Assembly: GCA_022605425.2 (NCBI GenBank) | Contig: CM061246.1 | Coordinates: 1-64,000 of the forward strand | Direction: 5' to 3' | Origin: Hamiltosporidium tvaerminnensis | Taxonomy: Eukaryota; Microsporidia; Dubosqiidae | DNA length: 64,000 nt | Part shown: positions 11,831 to 25,899 of the stretch, one piece after another | Layout: the number at the start of each line of letters is the position of its first letter | Numbering within the stretch: the first letter of the stretch is position 1 | The notes under the pieces: model-generated | What the model saw: only the letters and a program-made list of their open reading frames with translations | Databases searched by the model: none | What the model was told of the DNA's origin: nothing | Program-made: the position numbers and the translations under genes

Positions 11831-12429
11831 TGATTATCGATTGTTAATTTTCTAGGCTTATAACACGTTTTTCTTGGCAACGGAGTGAATTAAAAAAAAA
11901 GGTTGAAGTACTGTTTGAGGATATTTTATAATACACCCAGTATTTTTCCATATGCTCTACTACTATAGAAACAACTTAGCAAAGGTCAGTGCGTCTACTC
12001 TTTCCCTTGGCTTTATATTTATTTACGATAAAAATAAAAATATGTTTAAGGAATTAATGGAAAATAATACTAAAATTATTGTTATATTAAAACTACATAT
12101 CAATATTATTTCTATAATACTAAAGTGATTCCTAAGTAAATGTTGAAGGATTTTAAATAAGCGTGATTTCTGGGAAACAAAAGAATATTCAAGGATATCA
12201 ACATCGTGCGTTATTATGATGTAAAGAGAATTACTAATTGTGGCTTTAAGGCATTTATGGAATATGTAAGAAGACAAAATAGAATGATTTTGACGCTGTT
12301 ATTCGTTTCTTCAGAAAGAAAGACTGGAAATTACTATTTTTTATGTTGGTATCATGCTCTACTAACATGGAACGTGTCTAATTTATTTAATAATACGAGA
12401 TTTGAGTTTTAAATAAAGCTAAAGCGTGA

Positions 12430-14860
12430 AGTATTTATAATTTTTCTAGTGGTCTAAATGTTTCTTATTAGGTTCCTAATATATTTCTTCTTTAATATGC
12501 TTTTTTCTATTTTTTAATTTCCGGTTTTGTTTGTGACAATTTGCTTAAATTATTATTCTACTAAGTTATTATTTTAACAATCACTTTAGTATGCTATCAT
12601 TTTTTAGATCTAACATCCATTTCTATTTTCTATGTTACTTGACACTCATGCAAACAGTTTTTTCTCAACTAAAGCAAATCTGGTTAATTTAATCTTTAAT
12701 TTAGAGATTAGAGTTACCCTTTTCAAACTAATGTATAATTTTATTTTTTTTTGAGGAATTAATTTTATTTTTTAGTCATCTATTAAAATTTTTGTATTTA
12801 TTTCAAATAGTTTATAAATAACATATAATTTAGTAGTATTACTTCTCATATGATTTTAAGGTGTTAAGTCTAACAAGCTTATAAAATTTACCATAATTGG
12901 AAGTTTTTTAGAATAAGGTATTAGATGTTTTTTTATAATTATATAGAACATTCGGGCTATAAAAAACTTATTCATATTCTAAAAATACGATTTTGTAATC
13001 TTGTTCATTATATGTTGTGTTCAGCCTAAATATGGCCGTATTAAATTTTTGTAAATTGTTGTGAAAAAGCCTGAGTATATTGATGGAAACATTGATTGTA
13101 TAGGGATTTCATACGTAACTTTTGATTTCTATTTAACCTTATACTATTCACTTTTCGTTTAATTTCACAAACTGCCAAACATTTTTATATTTCTATTGTT
13201 TATTTTACTTGACAAGAATATAAATCTAAGTAAAATAAAGATTTCATGTGAAAGAGTATTTAAACATTATATATACTACCTATAGGTGAATAAATCAGAA
13301 AAGTAATCATATTGCCTTTCTTAAAATAAATTTGATATTCTTTTAGATCTTAATTTATGCGGTCTTTAATTTTTTATAAATATGCAAAAAATCTATATTA
13401 GATGATTTTAAGATTTGATTATTCTTACTATATCGATCCTATACATAAATAGTTTATTTTTATTCTTTAGTAAGATTTAACTAACTTAAATTGCTATATA
13501 TAATTATTTTATTGTAAAAAACTAAATAATTATATATAATCGTAAAATTTTGTATATCAAAATTTCTTAAAGTAATAAATTTGTTTTTTCTAGCCTATTT
13601 TTATATTAAAAATATATTTCCATGATAATTCTACATTAATTATTTGTTTATTTTAAAGTTCGTAATTTATCTACCTATTTAAAGACAAACAATACACCTA
13701 AATTTTAAATGGTAGGGTTATCTCTTTTATAGTTTTCCTAGATCTTTAATTTTCTTCGGACCAATACGGATTTACACAAACAATAATTCAAAGAAAAAAA
13801 ATTAAATAATATTTTAATTTACTATTAAGATAGGGAATTTTTAACAAATATATAGTTTAGTCTAAACTTAATTTTTTAGTTCATTTTTTAATGCATATTT
13901 TCTTAATCGAGCTTTACACCGATGAAAAAATCTTCAAAGATGAAGAAACACCTATAATGATCTGAATTAGAAGATATTGATAATATTTTTATATCTAGAT
14001 ATATTTATAAGTGGATATTACATCATAAAGATTAAAAAGGAAATAAATTTTAGGAAAATAGCCTATATTAAGATTCAGCAACTGAAATTTTTATAATAGT
14101 GTTTGTGGATTTCTAGATTATCAATTCGAAAGTTTTATTTTTCTTATTTAAAGAGACAGAAAGGCAATTGTTATTAAAAATTACAAAAACTATAAATAGG
14201 GCTGAGTTTTTAATGTCGACCAATCTTCTACAATTAAATTAGAACCATCTTATTAAGAATCTAGTATATCTTCCTTCTATTTATAAGGAATATTCCTAAT
14301 GTAGAAGCCGTATAAACAAGTGCCCCAATCAACTAATATTTTTACAAGAAATTCGAAGGTGAATTTATATATTCTAAACATCCTAAGCTGATTTGATTAT
14401 AAAAGTGTATCGGTAAAGCCATTTACATCTGTTACAACTATGATCCAAAGGGTAGTATCAAAGAACTCATCCGATCTTGGTTAAAGTCAGATCTACTAAA
14501 TAAGTGAAAAAATTCACTTATAATATATTAGTAGAAAGCCATACCAATATCATTAACCTAAATACAATAACTCTAAAGCAAAGAGTCTAAATATGAGACG
14601 CAATTGCCTATTTGAAAAGATTCGAAGTAAAGATATATATCATAACTATAAAAAAGGTTAAAATAATGTGCTGTGGTTCATAACCCAAACTTTTTAAAAA
14701 TCAATTACCTATATTTACTTTGGAACTCAAAACGTTATTCTTATCAATTAGCCTGAACTATTTTTATAAACGTAGAAAGAACCTATCTGTTCTTTATGAT
14801 ATATGAGTCTGGTGTAGGCTCAATGATTGAGATGTTTTCTTTTTGAATTATGTGTTATAC
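12430..14860 (+). repeat. Dispersed non-coding repeat, family A, copy 2
   Basis: Carries the family A landmarks in the same order as the copy at 3.3-6.1 kb: the core TATGATTTTAAGGTGTTAAG from 12849, TATGGCCGTATTAAATTT near 13032, and TTATGATATATGAG..GTGTAGGCTC near 14797-14821. It has diverged by substitutions and small indels. It begins shortly after the fossil LINE and runs directly into family F. The left edge is approximate. Confidence 0.72.
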
Positions 14861-16430
14861 CCAATAATCATTCAAAACCACTTCAAATCCAACTTTTCGA
14901 TTTTCGATTTTTACTTGTTTGATCAATTTTAGATTTTTGCCCATCATAATTTAGCATCATTTTAAAACATTAATAGATTTGTTAGAAATAAGAATAAATA
15001 ATTTTTTTTGTATACTAAATAAATTTTTGCACATCCGTAGTTTTGAAATTTCATTATCTATTTTAAATATATATTTCTAAGGATTTGAAAAAACAACTAT
15101 TTTAACCTTAGACGTATGTGCAATTGTATATTTGAACTTATTTTTTATTTCAATAAATTTTCTAGATTTTTCTTTGAAAATTAATATCTTTTTGCATTTT
15201 AGAAACATTTCATTTATTTTTTAGAATTTCTAGCTTATAATAGAGCACAAAAATATTAAGGTGATGCTCCAGCTTATCAGTAGTCTTTGTTATATAAAAA
15301 TTTATTACATACATGTAGTGAGAAAATTGTATACTAGTAAACTATAAGTAATTACATAAGAGCTAATATAAAATAGAAATAGAAATTCCAAAGTTAAAAT
15401 AAAAAATAAATAATGGGCTTACACATTTATTAAGAAATTCATCCGAAAAATAACGAAATCTACTAAATTATAATATATTGGTATTTTATTGCTACCACAT
15501 GTTCACTTAACACAAAAACATAGCTGTTTGGGCCATATAACCATTGCAAGCTACAAATAAAACAACTTTTATACAAGAACGCATATCTATGGAACTAAAA
15601 TAAAAAATCTCTGTGGTTTGACACCCTGCATCTACTTTATTTTTTAATCATTTTCAGTGTCACACAGTTTTCTTATTTATTTGAAAATTTTTTAAATAAT
15701 TCTTATTCTGATCTTAAATGAGATCTAGTAGAGAACAAAAAGTAAATAGATTACCTTAGAGTTATTATAAACATAATTCGATTTTTAAGACCTATCTTTT
15801 AATACTTCAATTTGTTATTTAAAAGCATAAAAATTTTCATTTTGGTATTTTTGTAAAGTCTATTTATCTTATACTGTATAGCTGTAAAAAGAAGAGATGT
15901 ATCATGTTGGAAATCATACAAAGCTTTTTAAATACAAGTACAACCATTTGATATATAAGTATTTAAATCAGAATATTAAGCAGAAGTCTTAATAATTCAT
16001 TACATTTTAGAAATAAGTCTTTCCTTTTGAAAATTACAAATAAATCAGGGTTTAAATAAGATATGGTATATGAATTAAGACTTTTCATATATATCTCGCA
16101 TTCTTAATATATATTTTTGCTTAGGTTTATAATATTTTTTATTTATATTACGATTTTTTTATGTCACGAAAGATAATTATTTTCATTAATTTATAAACTT
16201 CGAATCTGTTTCAAATGTTACAGGATAAATATTTGACAAAAATATATTTTTGAAACCATTTTTTTAAATTAACACTGTAATGAAGAACCTCTTAAAAAAA
16301 GTAGAGCTTAAAATATTTTTTTATTTATTCCCAAAAGCTAGATGTATTTGTGTTAACACTTAATTGAAGCTGATAAATTTATATTCAAATATATCTAATT
16401 GGCTTTTATTACATCCATGGAAGGAAATAT
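14861..16430 (+). repeat. Dispersed non-coding repeat, family F, copy 1
   Basis: About 1.6 kb that aligns by eye with 49.85-51.47 kb over its whole length. Shared blocks include CATAATTTAGCATCAT near 14943 (CATAATTCAGCATTAT at 49943), TTTAAATATATATTTC near 15062 (50102), TATTAAGGTGAT near 15254 (TATTAAGGTAAT near 50297), AACATAGCTGTTTGGGCCATA near 15518 (AACATAATTATTTGAGCCATA near 50563) and TTCATATATATCTCGCAT near 16084 (51141). No coding potential is visible. It sits between a full and a partial family A copy. Confidence 0.68.
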
Positions 16431-17990
16431 GTTATGATATATAAATATAAAATTAAATTTAAATTGTTCTATTAAATCATATATGGGATTTATGCGTACC
16501 TCTGGATTTCTATATAACCTCATATTAGATACTTTCTCGAAAATTGAGCAAACTGCCAGGTATCGTTAGGTATTATGTATGCATTGCTCCTTTAGCACAA
16601 AAAAAATACAAATATAATATGAAAGAAATATATACAAGTGAAAAGGGTATTTGAATTTTATTTATACTACTTTTACGAAAATTTAGGAGTTGTGTAATAT
16701 TATTGCTAGTGTCAATTTTATTGTGATATTCTCTCAATCTATACAGACATTAATTTTTTATTCATATGACTATAAACCATATAAATTAACTCAATATGTA
16801 GTTCACCTTAATATATCCATATAAAAAAATCCTTTGTTTTTCACTATGTAGTCTTATTGTGCTGACATAAATTATTTTTATTATAAGTATATTGATTGTT
16901 TTTAATAATCTTAATTCTCTTTTTTTGAAATATATAGTATACAGTAAGATATACAAAATAAATTCAAATAAAAATATAGTACGATAGAATCTCTTTCGAA
17001 AAATGTGTTTATATACCAATTATATACTGAAAGCAAATTTAAATAAAAGTTTTTACATTAAGTATTTGTATATTTTAATTTTCTTAACCCTATTTCTTTT
17101 GTTTAAACAAATTCTACAACTAATCCTTAAAATAGTTTAATTTTGTCTAGTTTTGGGTGTTAAATTTGTTTATACAGTCGTGCATATAATACAAAAAATA
17201 TTTTACCTGATATTTCAAGTTTATTTTAAAAGTAGATAAACCTTAAACAAAGTTGTTCATTTAAAACTAAATTAAATACTAGTTTTTTCCATATAACTAA
17301 TATAAATAATATTTCTTGTTTATATGTAAAGCTAAGAATTTATTTTCAAACTTTTTGGAAATTAATTTGAATAAAGTAATATAATAGAATCAAAGATACA
17401 TTTATTTCAAAATGTATTTATAGATGAATATTATACTGTAATAAGTAAAAAATCAAGTATGTTTATTAAAGTAGACGTTTATTCTAATTCACTAAATAAA
17501 ATTTTTGATTGGGTTTGTTGGTTCAAATATCATATTATAAAATTAAGATTTCAAGACTTAAAATATAAAAAGAAGCACAATTGGTAGGTCAAAACTTCAA
17601 TATGTAGGAACAATCTTGGATTTTTTATCATCTGGAATCGTATACATGTGACCTAGCACTATCTTATCATTAAACTTCTATTACCTAACCAACTGTATAA
17701 AGGTTACACCTAATTAAACGAAAGAAACAAGTTCCACAATCAAGTACAATATAGGTTCCAAAAAATTTGCAGCAAATTTATACTTTTTAAACTACCTAAT
17801 CTGATTTGTATCATGAAAAGAGTATGTAAGATTTTTTTAATATTTAGCTCCTATAGAATATAAAAGGCAATGTGTAAGAACTCAAGCGATTTTTTCCAAG
17901 TCGGATTTAACCAGAAAATTAAATTAGAGCACTTAGTATACATCTATAAATAATTTTAATGATATCAGAAATACTTTTACATAATCTGAA
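16431..17990 (+). repeat. Partial family A repeat
   Basis: Begins inside the repeat, at CATATATGGGATTTATGCGT near 16480 (compare CATATATGGTATTTATGCGT near 37555), followed by ATTTCTATATAACCTCATAT, GAGCAAACTGCCAG, the TGGGTTTGTTGGTTC block near 17510 and the CCAAGTCGGATTTAACCA block near 17896. The conserved core and the usual right end are not recognisable. It may be a truncated copy or a more decayed full one. Confidence 0.55.
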
Positions 17991-20599
17991 ATACAAATGG
18001 TTACCTTCATATACAGATTTATTTATTAGCAAATTTTTGGAGTAAATAACTATACGATAAAGAAATCTATAAAATATTAGTTAAGTTTTAAAAAAAAAAC
18101 TTTCATTAAATTCAATTACTATATTTAATCATTAAAAATAATACTTTATGTCTCAAACTATCTCTTGTATTTTATATATAACTACACATGAAATCTTGAT
18201 GATATATAAACGAGTTAAGGTTTTAAAAACTGATATACTCTTATCGAACAAATGGGTTATTCCTAAGCTATATTTATTCTAGAATTAAGTAACAGTTATA
18301 TACTTTAAGATATACCTTACTGGGCACACATTGAATATATTATGAATTTTCTATAACACTTCTATTAGCAAAGATCGATTGTACTTTTTGAGAAAATAGA
18401 ATACCATATTCATAACTAAATAAAATATTTTTCGGATAGACTATTTCGAATTAAATTTATGACACCAAGAAATATATTTACCCATTTAAGGTTTATGTTT
18501 TTAGAATAGCAAATTTATAAAACATACCTTAGATATTAAACCAAGAAATATAAATTACTAATTGCAAAAAATAGAAATATTTAAATTAGATGGGAGCTGA
18601 TAACAAATAGAAGTGTTTAATAGAACAAAGAAGTGCAAAATTTAATTTAAAAAAATTATATTCTTTTTTTTATATATATAAATACAAAGTAGATATTATA
18701 AACCAATTTTAAAATATTTTATTTTTTTATTTATTGTAAATCATTTAATTTCTTTAAAATTTCTTCCTTATGAAACAAACGAATATTTCTTCTTGTTCTA
18801 AAACTTATTTCAATAGAATCCGAAGTAATTTACTGCAATTCTACAATTATGATATTCTAAATATATCCCATAAGTTATTTTAATTCAAATTTATGATAAT
18901 ATCTATATTTCAAGCAGTTTTAAAAAATATATCTAGTTCAATAAAAACTTTATATCTTTTTCTTATCTATAGAAACATAGAAGTATTCTTTTCTGGAATT
19001 CAATTTGGGGAAATTCATTACTTCGAGAAGTCACACCCTGAAAACTTTTATATTTTACAATTAGACTAAAAAAAATTCTATTTGTGCTCCGTTGTAGCCG
19101 AATTACAAATAGGTAAGTATACTGTCAAAATACAATCCAAAATCATTCAACCACTTCCAAACACACTCTCCATAAACCCCTAGAACAAATTTTATCTAGT
19201 TAACCAAATATATATCATTAACTTACATACCACCCAGTACCTCTTCTTTTTTTTTATCAAAATCGTAAAAAGAAAAATTTTGTTCAAATTAAAAAGAAAA
19301 GGAACTCTTAAGATAGAAGCCTCCTTTTCCATAAAAATGGATTTCAAAATAATATAATCAAATCAAACTAAAATTCCCAATCATTTGTTTTATAATAAGT
19401 TTGAGGCGTTGTGCTAGATATCTAAAAGTGCCTTAATATATTTCACTTTCTCATAATTTTTCTATTATTGAAAACAACTTTTACCAAAAAATTCATTTTA
19501 TGAGTAATTCATTGGGATTTTGAAAACAAATCAAACATCATAAACTATCACTGTTGCTGTTATTAAATCTATTATCATCTTTTCTGTTCATATTTTCTGA
19601 TTTACAGCTTCATTTCTTTTTTCGATAAAAAATAGATTTTGATTGAAGAAACGTAGGGTAGAAGTTTTTAAAAAATATAAAGAAATTATTTTTAGAAAAA
19701 TTTATTTTATTTTATTTAATGCCAAGTGAAAGCATAAATGTTAAAAAGAAGAGGGGTATTATGAACTTTTACTTTTTTATTGTCTTGCTTCTATAATTGC
19801 CCATTGTAGCATTATAATATTATTTTAGTAATTCAACATCCTGTATGATTATTATTACAGTTTATCTTTTTTAATTCTAATTTTTTAAATTATGTTTTTC
19901 TGCTAAAGACTTATATTTTGAAACGTTTTATCTGTTCGGTGTTTGTAAAATCTTTTAAATATCTCAAAAAATTTCTAATTCTCATAAAAACCTCTAACAT
20001 GATCTATAAAATCATTTAAATGTAATTTTCCAACAAAATAACAAAAATTTAAATTTTTCAATGTATAAGGGTAAATAATTTATCTTAACTTACTTGTAAT
20101 TTTTATTTAATTCATAACGTCCTAATATATAATCAGAATTTAAAAACTGAAATAGCAAAAACAAAAAAATTATTCATAGAATTAAGAAACAGAAAAAAAG
20201 TATTTATCAACAAGTTTCTGAAAGTAAATATAAATTTAAATGGAAATTAAATGGAAGAAATTGTTAAGTATGAAATATTTGAATAAAAATTTCGATATAT
20301 GAAACCATTTAAGATCCATCAAAATAAAATTTTGCCAAACTAATTTTCTACTATTATCTTTCTGATAGTTTTCTTTATTCTTGGTATATATACTCCTTCT
20401 AAGAAATTTTAATAAGGGGAAACCTATATTTAATTATTTTAATTATTTAATTTCTACCAATAAAGCCAAAAGATATTAATACGAACCAATATCATAAAAA
20501 TTATCGGCATTAAATTTGCAGTATTATTTTGTAGGAAAACTGGGCAGCTTTTTAAAACAAAATATGGGCTATTTTTAAAGCATTAAAGATAGTCAGGGT
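17991..20599. other. AT-rich DNA, nothing recognised
   Basis: No open frame of interest, no RNA signature and no clear tandem repeat. A short stretch near 19140-19180 faintly resembles the left end of family F, but not convincingly. Confidence 0.5.
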
Positions 20600-21160
20600 T
20601 TATATAAAACGCCTTCTTATAATTCTATTCGTATCTTTAAGGCTGACTACATTATAAAGCTGTCTTATTTAAAGGTTTTGTGGAATATGTTTAAAACAAA
20701 AGGCAGTTATTCTAAAATAATTTTTCTGTTGAAATATGATTGTTGGTTTGATTTCACTTTAAAATATCACGCGTACACATCCTTTTATCGCTATACCATC
20801 TTATATTTTAGTATATCTTCATTTATAAAGTAACCCGGAGAATACCGAGAGTTTATTTGGGCAAAAAATGTTCTATAAAAAGACATAAGTGGTTATATCG
20901 TTCCCTAGATCATTAAAGATTTGCATTTTTCTATCTTCCAGCACCGGGTGTTAAAATTTGGTTGCAAAATCACCGGTTTTGAGTTTAAATACTATTGCTA
21001 CATGCTCTATCGCTTTTACATTTCGTTACATGAACACTCAAAAAGATCAAGAAAAAAATTCGCATATTTAGGCTGTTCTTCCTAGTACCAACTATTACAG
21101 AGCAGCCGAGGATGTAGTGAAGTTTAATTCTTACATAAAAGACAAATTATGATCTGTACC
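20600..21160. other. G+C-richer island, possible fossil coding sequence
   Basis: Base composition rises noticeably (patches such as ACCCGGAGAATACCGAGAG, CACCGGGTG and CAGCCGAGGATG). Forward frames give runs of 30-50 residues with few stops, but I recognise no domain. In this window such islands are usually decayed retroelement, so a fossil ORF is the likeliest reading. Confidence 0.35.
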
Positions 21161-24100
21161 AAACCTTTATGTCTAAATCTAGCTGTTTCTTATTACTGTT
21201 GATATTTTAACACTACCTCATTCCAAAAATAAATTTTCTCAATATACTAAAGGGTTATTTGTCTTTGTAATTCTGGATGTTTCTAAAATTAGTATTTTTT
21301 GAAGTTTTAACTAATTGTATATGTCGTTCTTGAATTATCATATGTAAATAATGGTTCATGTTTGACGCAGAAAAGAAAATTCACACATCACGTTAATTTT
21401 CTTAAATTTTAAAATTTTAATAGAAACCAAAAATTTTACATTCCGCTATATTTCTCAGATAGTATAGTTTGATTTTTGGTATACTTAGTAAAATTATTAA
21501 GGGTTTGCAGATATACTTACATATAATAGAAGTTTAATATTTCTTTGTACCATAAATATTTTAATTTTATACTTAGTTACCATATAGTCTCCGCAAATCG
21601 ACAATTTGCAGTTTATTTAAATTTCGGAATAGATTATCAAATAAAATATGCAACCGTTTCAAGCAAAAAAATATTTTGTGACTATATTAGAATATGAACC
21701 TAATTCATATAAGCTAAATTCTATATGATCACTGCTTTTTTCTCGACGGTTCAAACCCCTTATTCTCATCATTTTTACCTTAAAACAATTTTTAATTCCG
21801 ATTTTATCTGTCATAAGAATGTTATGAGTATTTTATAAACTAGTTTGAAGGCTTTGGATTTACCTTTAATGCCTATTAAAAATCTGTAATATGCTGATAA
21901 AAAAAATCGGTAAGTTACTTGTATTCTATAACTAATAAATCTATTCTAAAAAAAGTCAAAAGATTTAATTGAAAAATATTTTTTTTAGAAAGATGTTCAA
22001 TTTTTCAAAAAAATATTTTTATCAAAAAAAAAAATCAAAATATTCCGAAGATATTTAAATTTACCCAATTACTTTTTTAAAGAAAAAAAAAGAATGCCTT
22101 TGAAATTTTAGAATTATTTCTTGATTTACATTTAGTTTTCTTTATATTAAAAGCATATATCCGTTTACTATGTTCCTATTTTCTTGGTGCTATATTAAAT
22201 AGATATTACTTATACTTTTTCTTTTTGTTTTCTCAAAGCGGATAACAAATTTTGGTTCCAAATAAGTATTGTAAGGCTTATAAAAGTTTTTCTTGGTATA
22301 TACCCACTCGGTTTAAATATGTAATTTTCTCAACATAAATGATAGAAAAAATGACTTTTCTGCTGAAGACGTTCTGATGTAGTGCTAATGCCAAATCTGG
22401 GAAGAAAATTAAATTCTCTATTTAGGTTATAATTTAACCCTTGTTGTATCTTTATTGTAATCTTTAATAAATTATGCCTTTTTTGACGATTTCGAGACAA
22501 ATTTGAAAATCTAAGAAATGTAATTTTGAGATATAAGATATGTAAACGGAAATTATATATTTTTTAAAAAAGTTAAGAAGGTAAATTTGCTGCAGGAAAT
22601 ATTTTCCTTAAATTTTTGTAGGATATACGGTTGTGTCCAAGATAGTCATCCTTTTTTTAAATTAAATTTTAGGAAATATATCTTGTGATAATAGCTGTCT
22701 AAAAAGTTTATATTTTTTATCATTATTTCCATATAAAAGTATTTTTTATCGTTTAAAAAAGAAACGTTAAGTGAGGTTTAAATTTTGTTCTTCGTGTATA
22801 TATTATAAAATTTTAACCTCTTTTATGTAAATACATTATAAGTTAAAAAAGAATTTTATTGAAAAGCTTAAATTTTCAACGAAATATATTTTTATTCTAA
22901 GATGAAAAGGGTATTATGAAAGTGAAGATAATTGCGTTATATAGCAGGGTTAGAACACAATTATTCTGGTATAAGTATGGAGACCAACAAAAAAATTTTA
23001 ATTATGCCTATATTGCAAAATGTTTAAAGATTAAATATATATAAGACAATTGGTAATTTTATTTGCGCCAAAACAAAATCGCAGATCTTAAAAAAATATT
23101 GACTATTAATTTTTTTTGTCAGAAATTAAAAAAAACGTTTTTTTGTTCGGGAATTACATTGAAACTAAAAAAATAATAATAGAAAACCCCCGAGCCGGTA
23201 TTACTCAGGCTCTAAACTAGGATAAGCACTCGTACCAAAAAATGTAAATATATATAAAAAAACATAAAAATATTGTATGCTTAACCTCATATCAATACAC
23301 CATAGGAACAAAAATAGATCAAATTTTATATTTGAAATGACCTTGTCATTATATTACAAAATTTACTTTTACAATTTATTTCACTTCTTTTATATTACAA
23401 TTTACAAGCCTTACTTTATTTAAATATTTTAAAAACCTCCATGTTATAATTAATTCTAAGGGAGTTATATACCATGCAATCGTCTTTATAGGTTTTTTTC
23501 TTTTCTGATGAATCAATAATTGTAAAAGTAATTTCTGTATCCCACTTTCTAATATATATAGCATTTAGAAGGTTCTTAGTTTAAAAAGCGAATTTTCTGA
23601 TATTTTAATTTAAATCTTAATTTTATGATTTTTTTTGTTTTAAATTTGACTACAAAAATAAAACATCTAAAAATATTCTTTAAACTAGTATCTTCTAAAT
23701 GTCATATACAAAAAACTGAGGATAAAAAATTCTTCAAACAAAACGTTTCAACTAAAAAAGAAGTAGATCTTTCGATTGTTGCATGTTCCTATAATTTTGC
23801 AATTGCATAAAGACAGTTTTAAAATGCAAATATCAGTACATTTTGAAATGTAAAAAAGGATGAATCCATTGGTCTGTTCTATTTAAATTACATTCCGTAT
23901 TTTTAATCATCTTGTTTCTCTTTAACTTTTCAAAAAAAATAAAAATGATACGTTTCATCAGAGAAAAAGGGAGCTATATTTCATAAGGAGGAAGAGTTTA
24001 AAAAATATAAATTCTACTTTTTTTTTCTAAATAAGTTTCAATTGGTTAATTTATTTTTAGGGTAACTTATTTAAATTAAAATAAATTTTCATCCAATTGC

Positions 24101-25899
24101 TAATTCTAATTTCTTAGAAAATTTGCAAGAGTAAAATATTGTATAACTATAGCTTTTTATAAATGTATAAAAGATATTTAGATTTTTAAGAATATCCTTT
24201 GTAATAATATTGTAAAGTTAATAAAAAAATTAACTATGTGTATTTTGTTATTGTATTACTTTGTTAAAATCTGAAAATTTTTGTCATTATAATTATTATG
24301 TAGAATTAAGTCGAAAAAAATAATTTTAGTTCTTTTGCTTTAAACAGTTATGAACGGACAGAATAGGCGAAATTTAAATTATTCTTTTTATAGCGGTAGT
24401 TCTCTTTAGAAATGTTTTTCAATGAGCTATTAGATTATTTTATTACCATTTTAAATATTTTTATTTCAAGCTAATTCTAAACATTTATTTCTACTTGATT
24501 TTAATCAAGATTTACTTCGGTATTTTTGTAGGGACTTATCCAAAAAGCATTTTTGTCATTTAAGCGATCTGAGAATAATAGATAGATTGTAATGTTAGGC
24601 CTGGGAAAAGCGTTTTTATTGAACTATATTGAATGTACAGCAGAATATGATTTACGTCTTATACCCATAATGACGCCTTTATAACGCAATTCGGTTTGAG
24701 TAATAATCGTTGGATCCTGCTATCATATTCTTTATTTAGTTTTATAACGGTAGAATTATATTTTGATATTTTTTCTCGGAAATCTTAGCTTTATATTATA
24801 TATTAAATTTTGACTTATAAATGTTTTATATATTTATACGAAGAAATTACTATATCTATAACGTATTTAGAATAAACTTACAAGTTTTCAACGTATTAAG
24901 CGCTCGCTTATGGAATACATTTATTAGTTATTTGGCTTTTTAAAAATTTTTATTTCTGATATTTAATATTTCAAAGCAGACTTAGAAATTTATTAAGACT
25001 TTTGATTTATCTATTTAAAAACATATTTTATTTTTTAGATCATAATAGCTTTCTAACATATTATGTGTTATATAGAAATTAGAATATTGTAAGAAGTAAT
25101 AAACTTTTTAAGAAGAAATTTTTTACTTTAAACTTGATGCCTTGACTGTTTGAATGGATTCTTCATATATTTTCATGTATCGATATTTTAACATTCTCGG
25201 AAAATTATTCTTTTTAGATTTTATATTTATTAGTAATACTTGTTATTAATTTTTTTCTCTCTTCTCAAAATTTTATTCTAATAAAAAACTTGCATCTAAA
25301 AATCTTACTTTCTTTATAAATTTTTTTAATTTTTGAAGTAATAAGAAATAAATAATTTGTATCTATCAGTTAAAAATAAATATTTTTGTATTTCTGCTAA
25401 GTAGTATTTTATTTTCTCACGGTCGTTTAGAATGTATTAAAAAATTACCTTACTTTTTTTTTCATACACATATTTTTTTTAGGTATAATTGTTATGAATA
25501 TTTCATAATAAGAAAGCCTCGGGAGACTATCAAAATATATGTTCGATATTATTTCGACTTAAAAGAATCATGTATATACAAACTTTTGGATAATCTTTGT
25601 CATTATTAAATATCAAAGTAGATGTAACGAACTAATAAATCTGTATATTAATATAATAGATTTATATTTTGAAGAATTATAGTTGGAATCTATTTTTGTA
25701 AAATTTATATTGTAATTTGTGTAACAGTCAATCAAAGAAATATTTTAGTAAAAAAAGTTGCTTTTTTTGAATGAAGTATTTTTCAAGAGGTTTATAAAAA
25801 AAGCGTAAAAGTCTAAAAAATACATATACCCTCACCGGCACAATCTATAACTATTATATAACAAACTTATTCCAAAGACTATAATAAGCTCGAAATAAT
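21161..25899. other. AT-rich DNA, nothing recognised
   Basis: No supported gene or repeat. Open frames of 61-62 codons at 23376-23564 (minus) and 23625-23810 (plus) are the kind expected by chance in AT-rich DNA and carry no motif. A small inverted repeat is listed separately. Confidence 0.5.
23192..23212. other. Short G+C-rich inverted repeat
   Basis: GAGCC at 23192-23196 pairs with GGCTC at 23208-23212 across an 11-base loop. It is preceded by CCCCC and sits in otherwise very AT-rich DNA. Its function is unknown, and the stem is only five pairs. Confidence 0.35.

Larger units (their letters stand above)
8760..12010 (+). mobile_element. Fossil EN/RT non-LTR retrotransposon
   Basis: A decayed element recognised from protein fragments in changing frames, in the order expected for a LINE. 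A short frame at 8841-9056 contains YCSNC followed by many basic residues and may be an ORF1 remnant. An EN fragment near 10018 reads LGGYNLEN, matching LGDYNLEQ in the element at 59.4 kb. An RT motif A relic lies near 10650-10695, motifs B and C at 11314-11589, and an RT C-terminal segment at 11590-11830. Frameshifts and stops interrupt every part. The edges are soft, and both may lie further out. It is the same family as the elements at 58-64 kb but much older. Confidence 0.7.
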
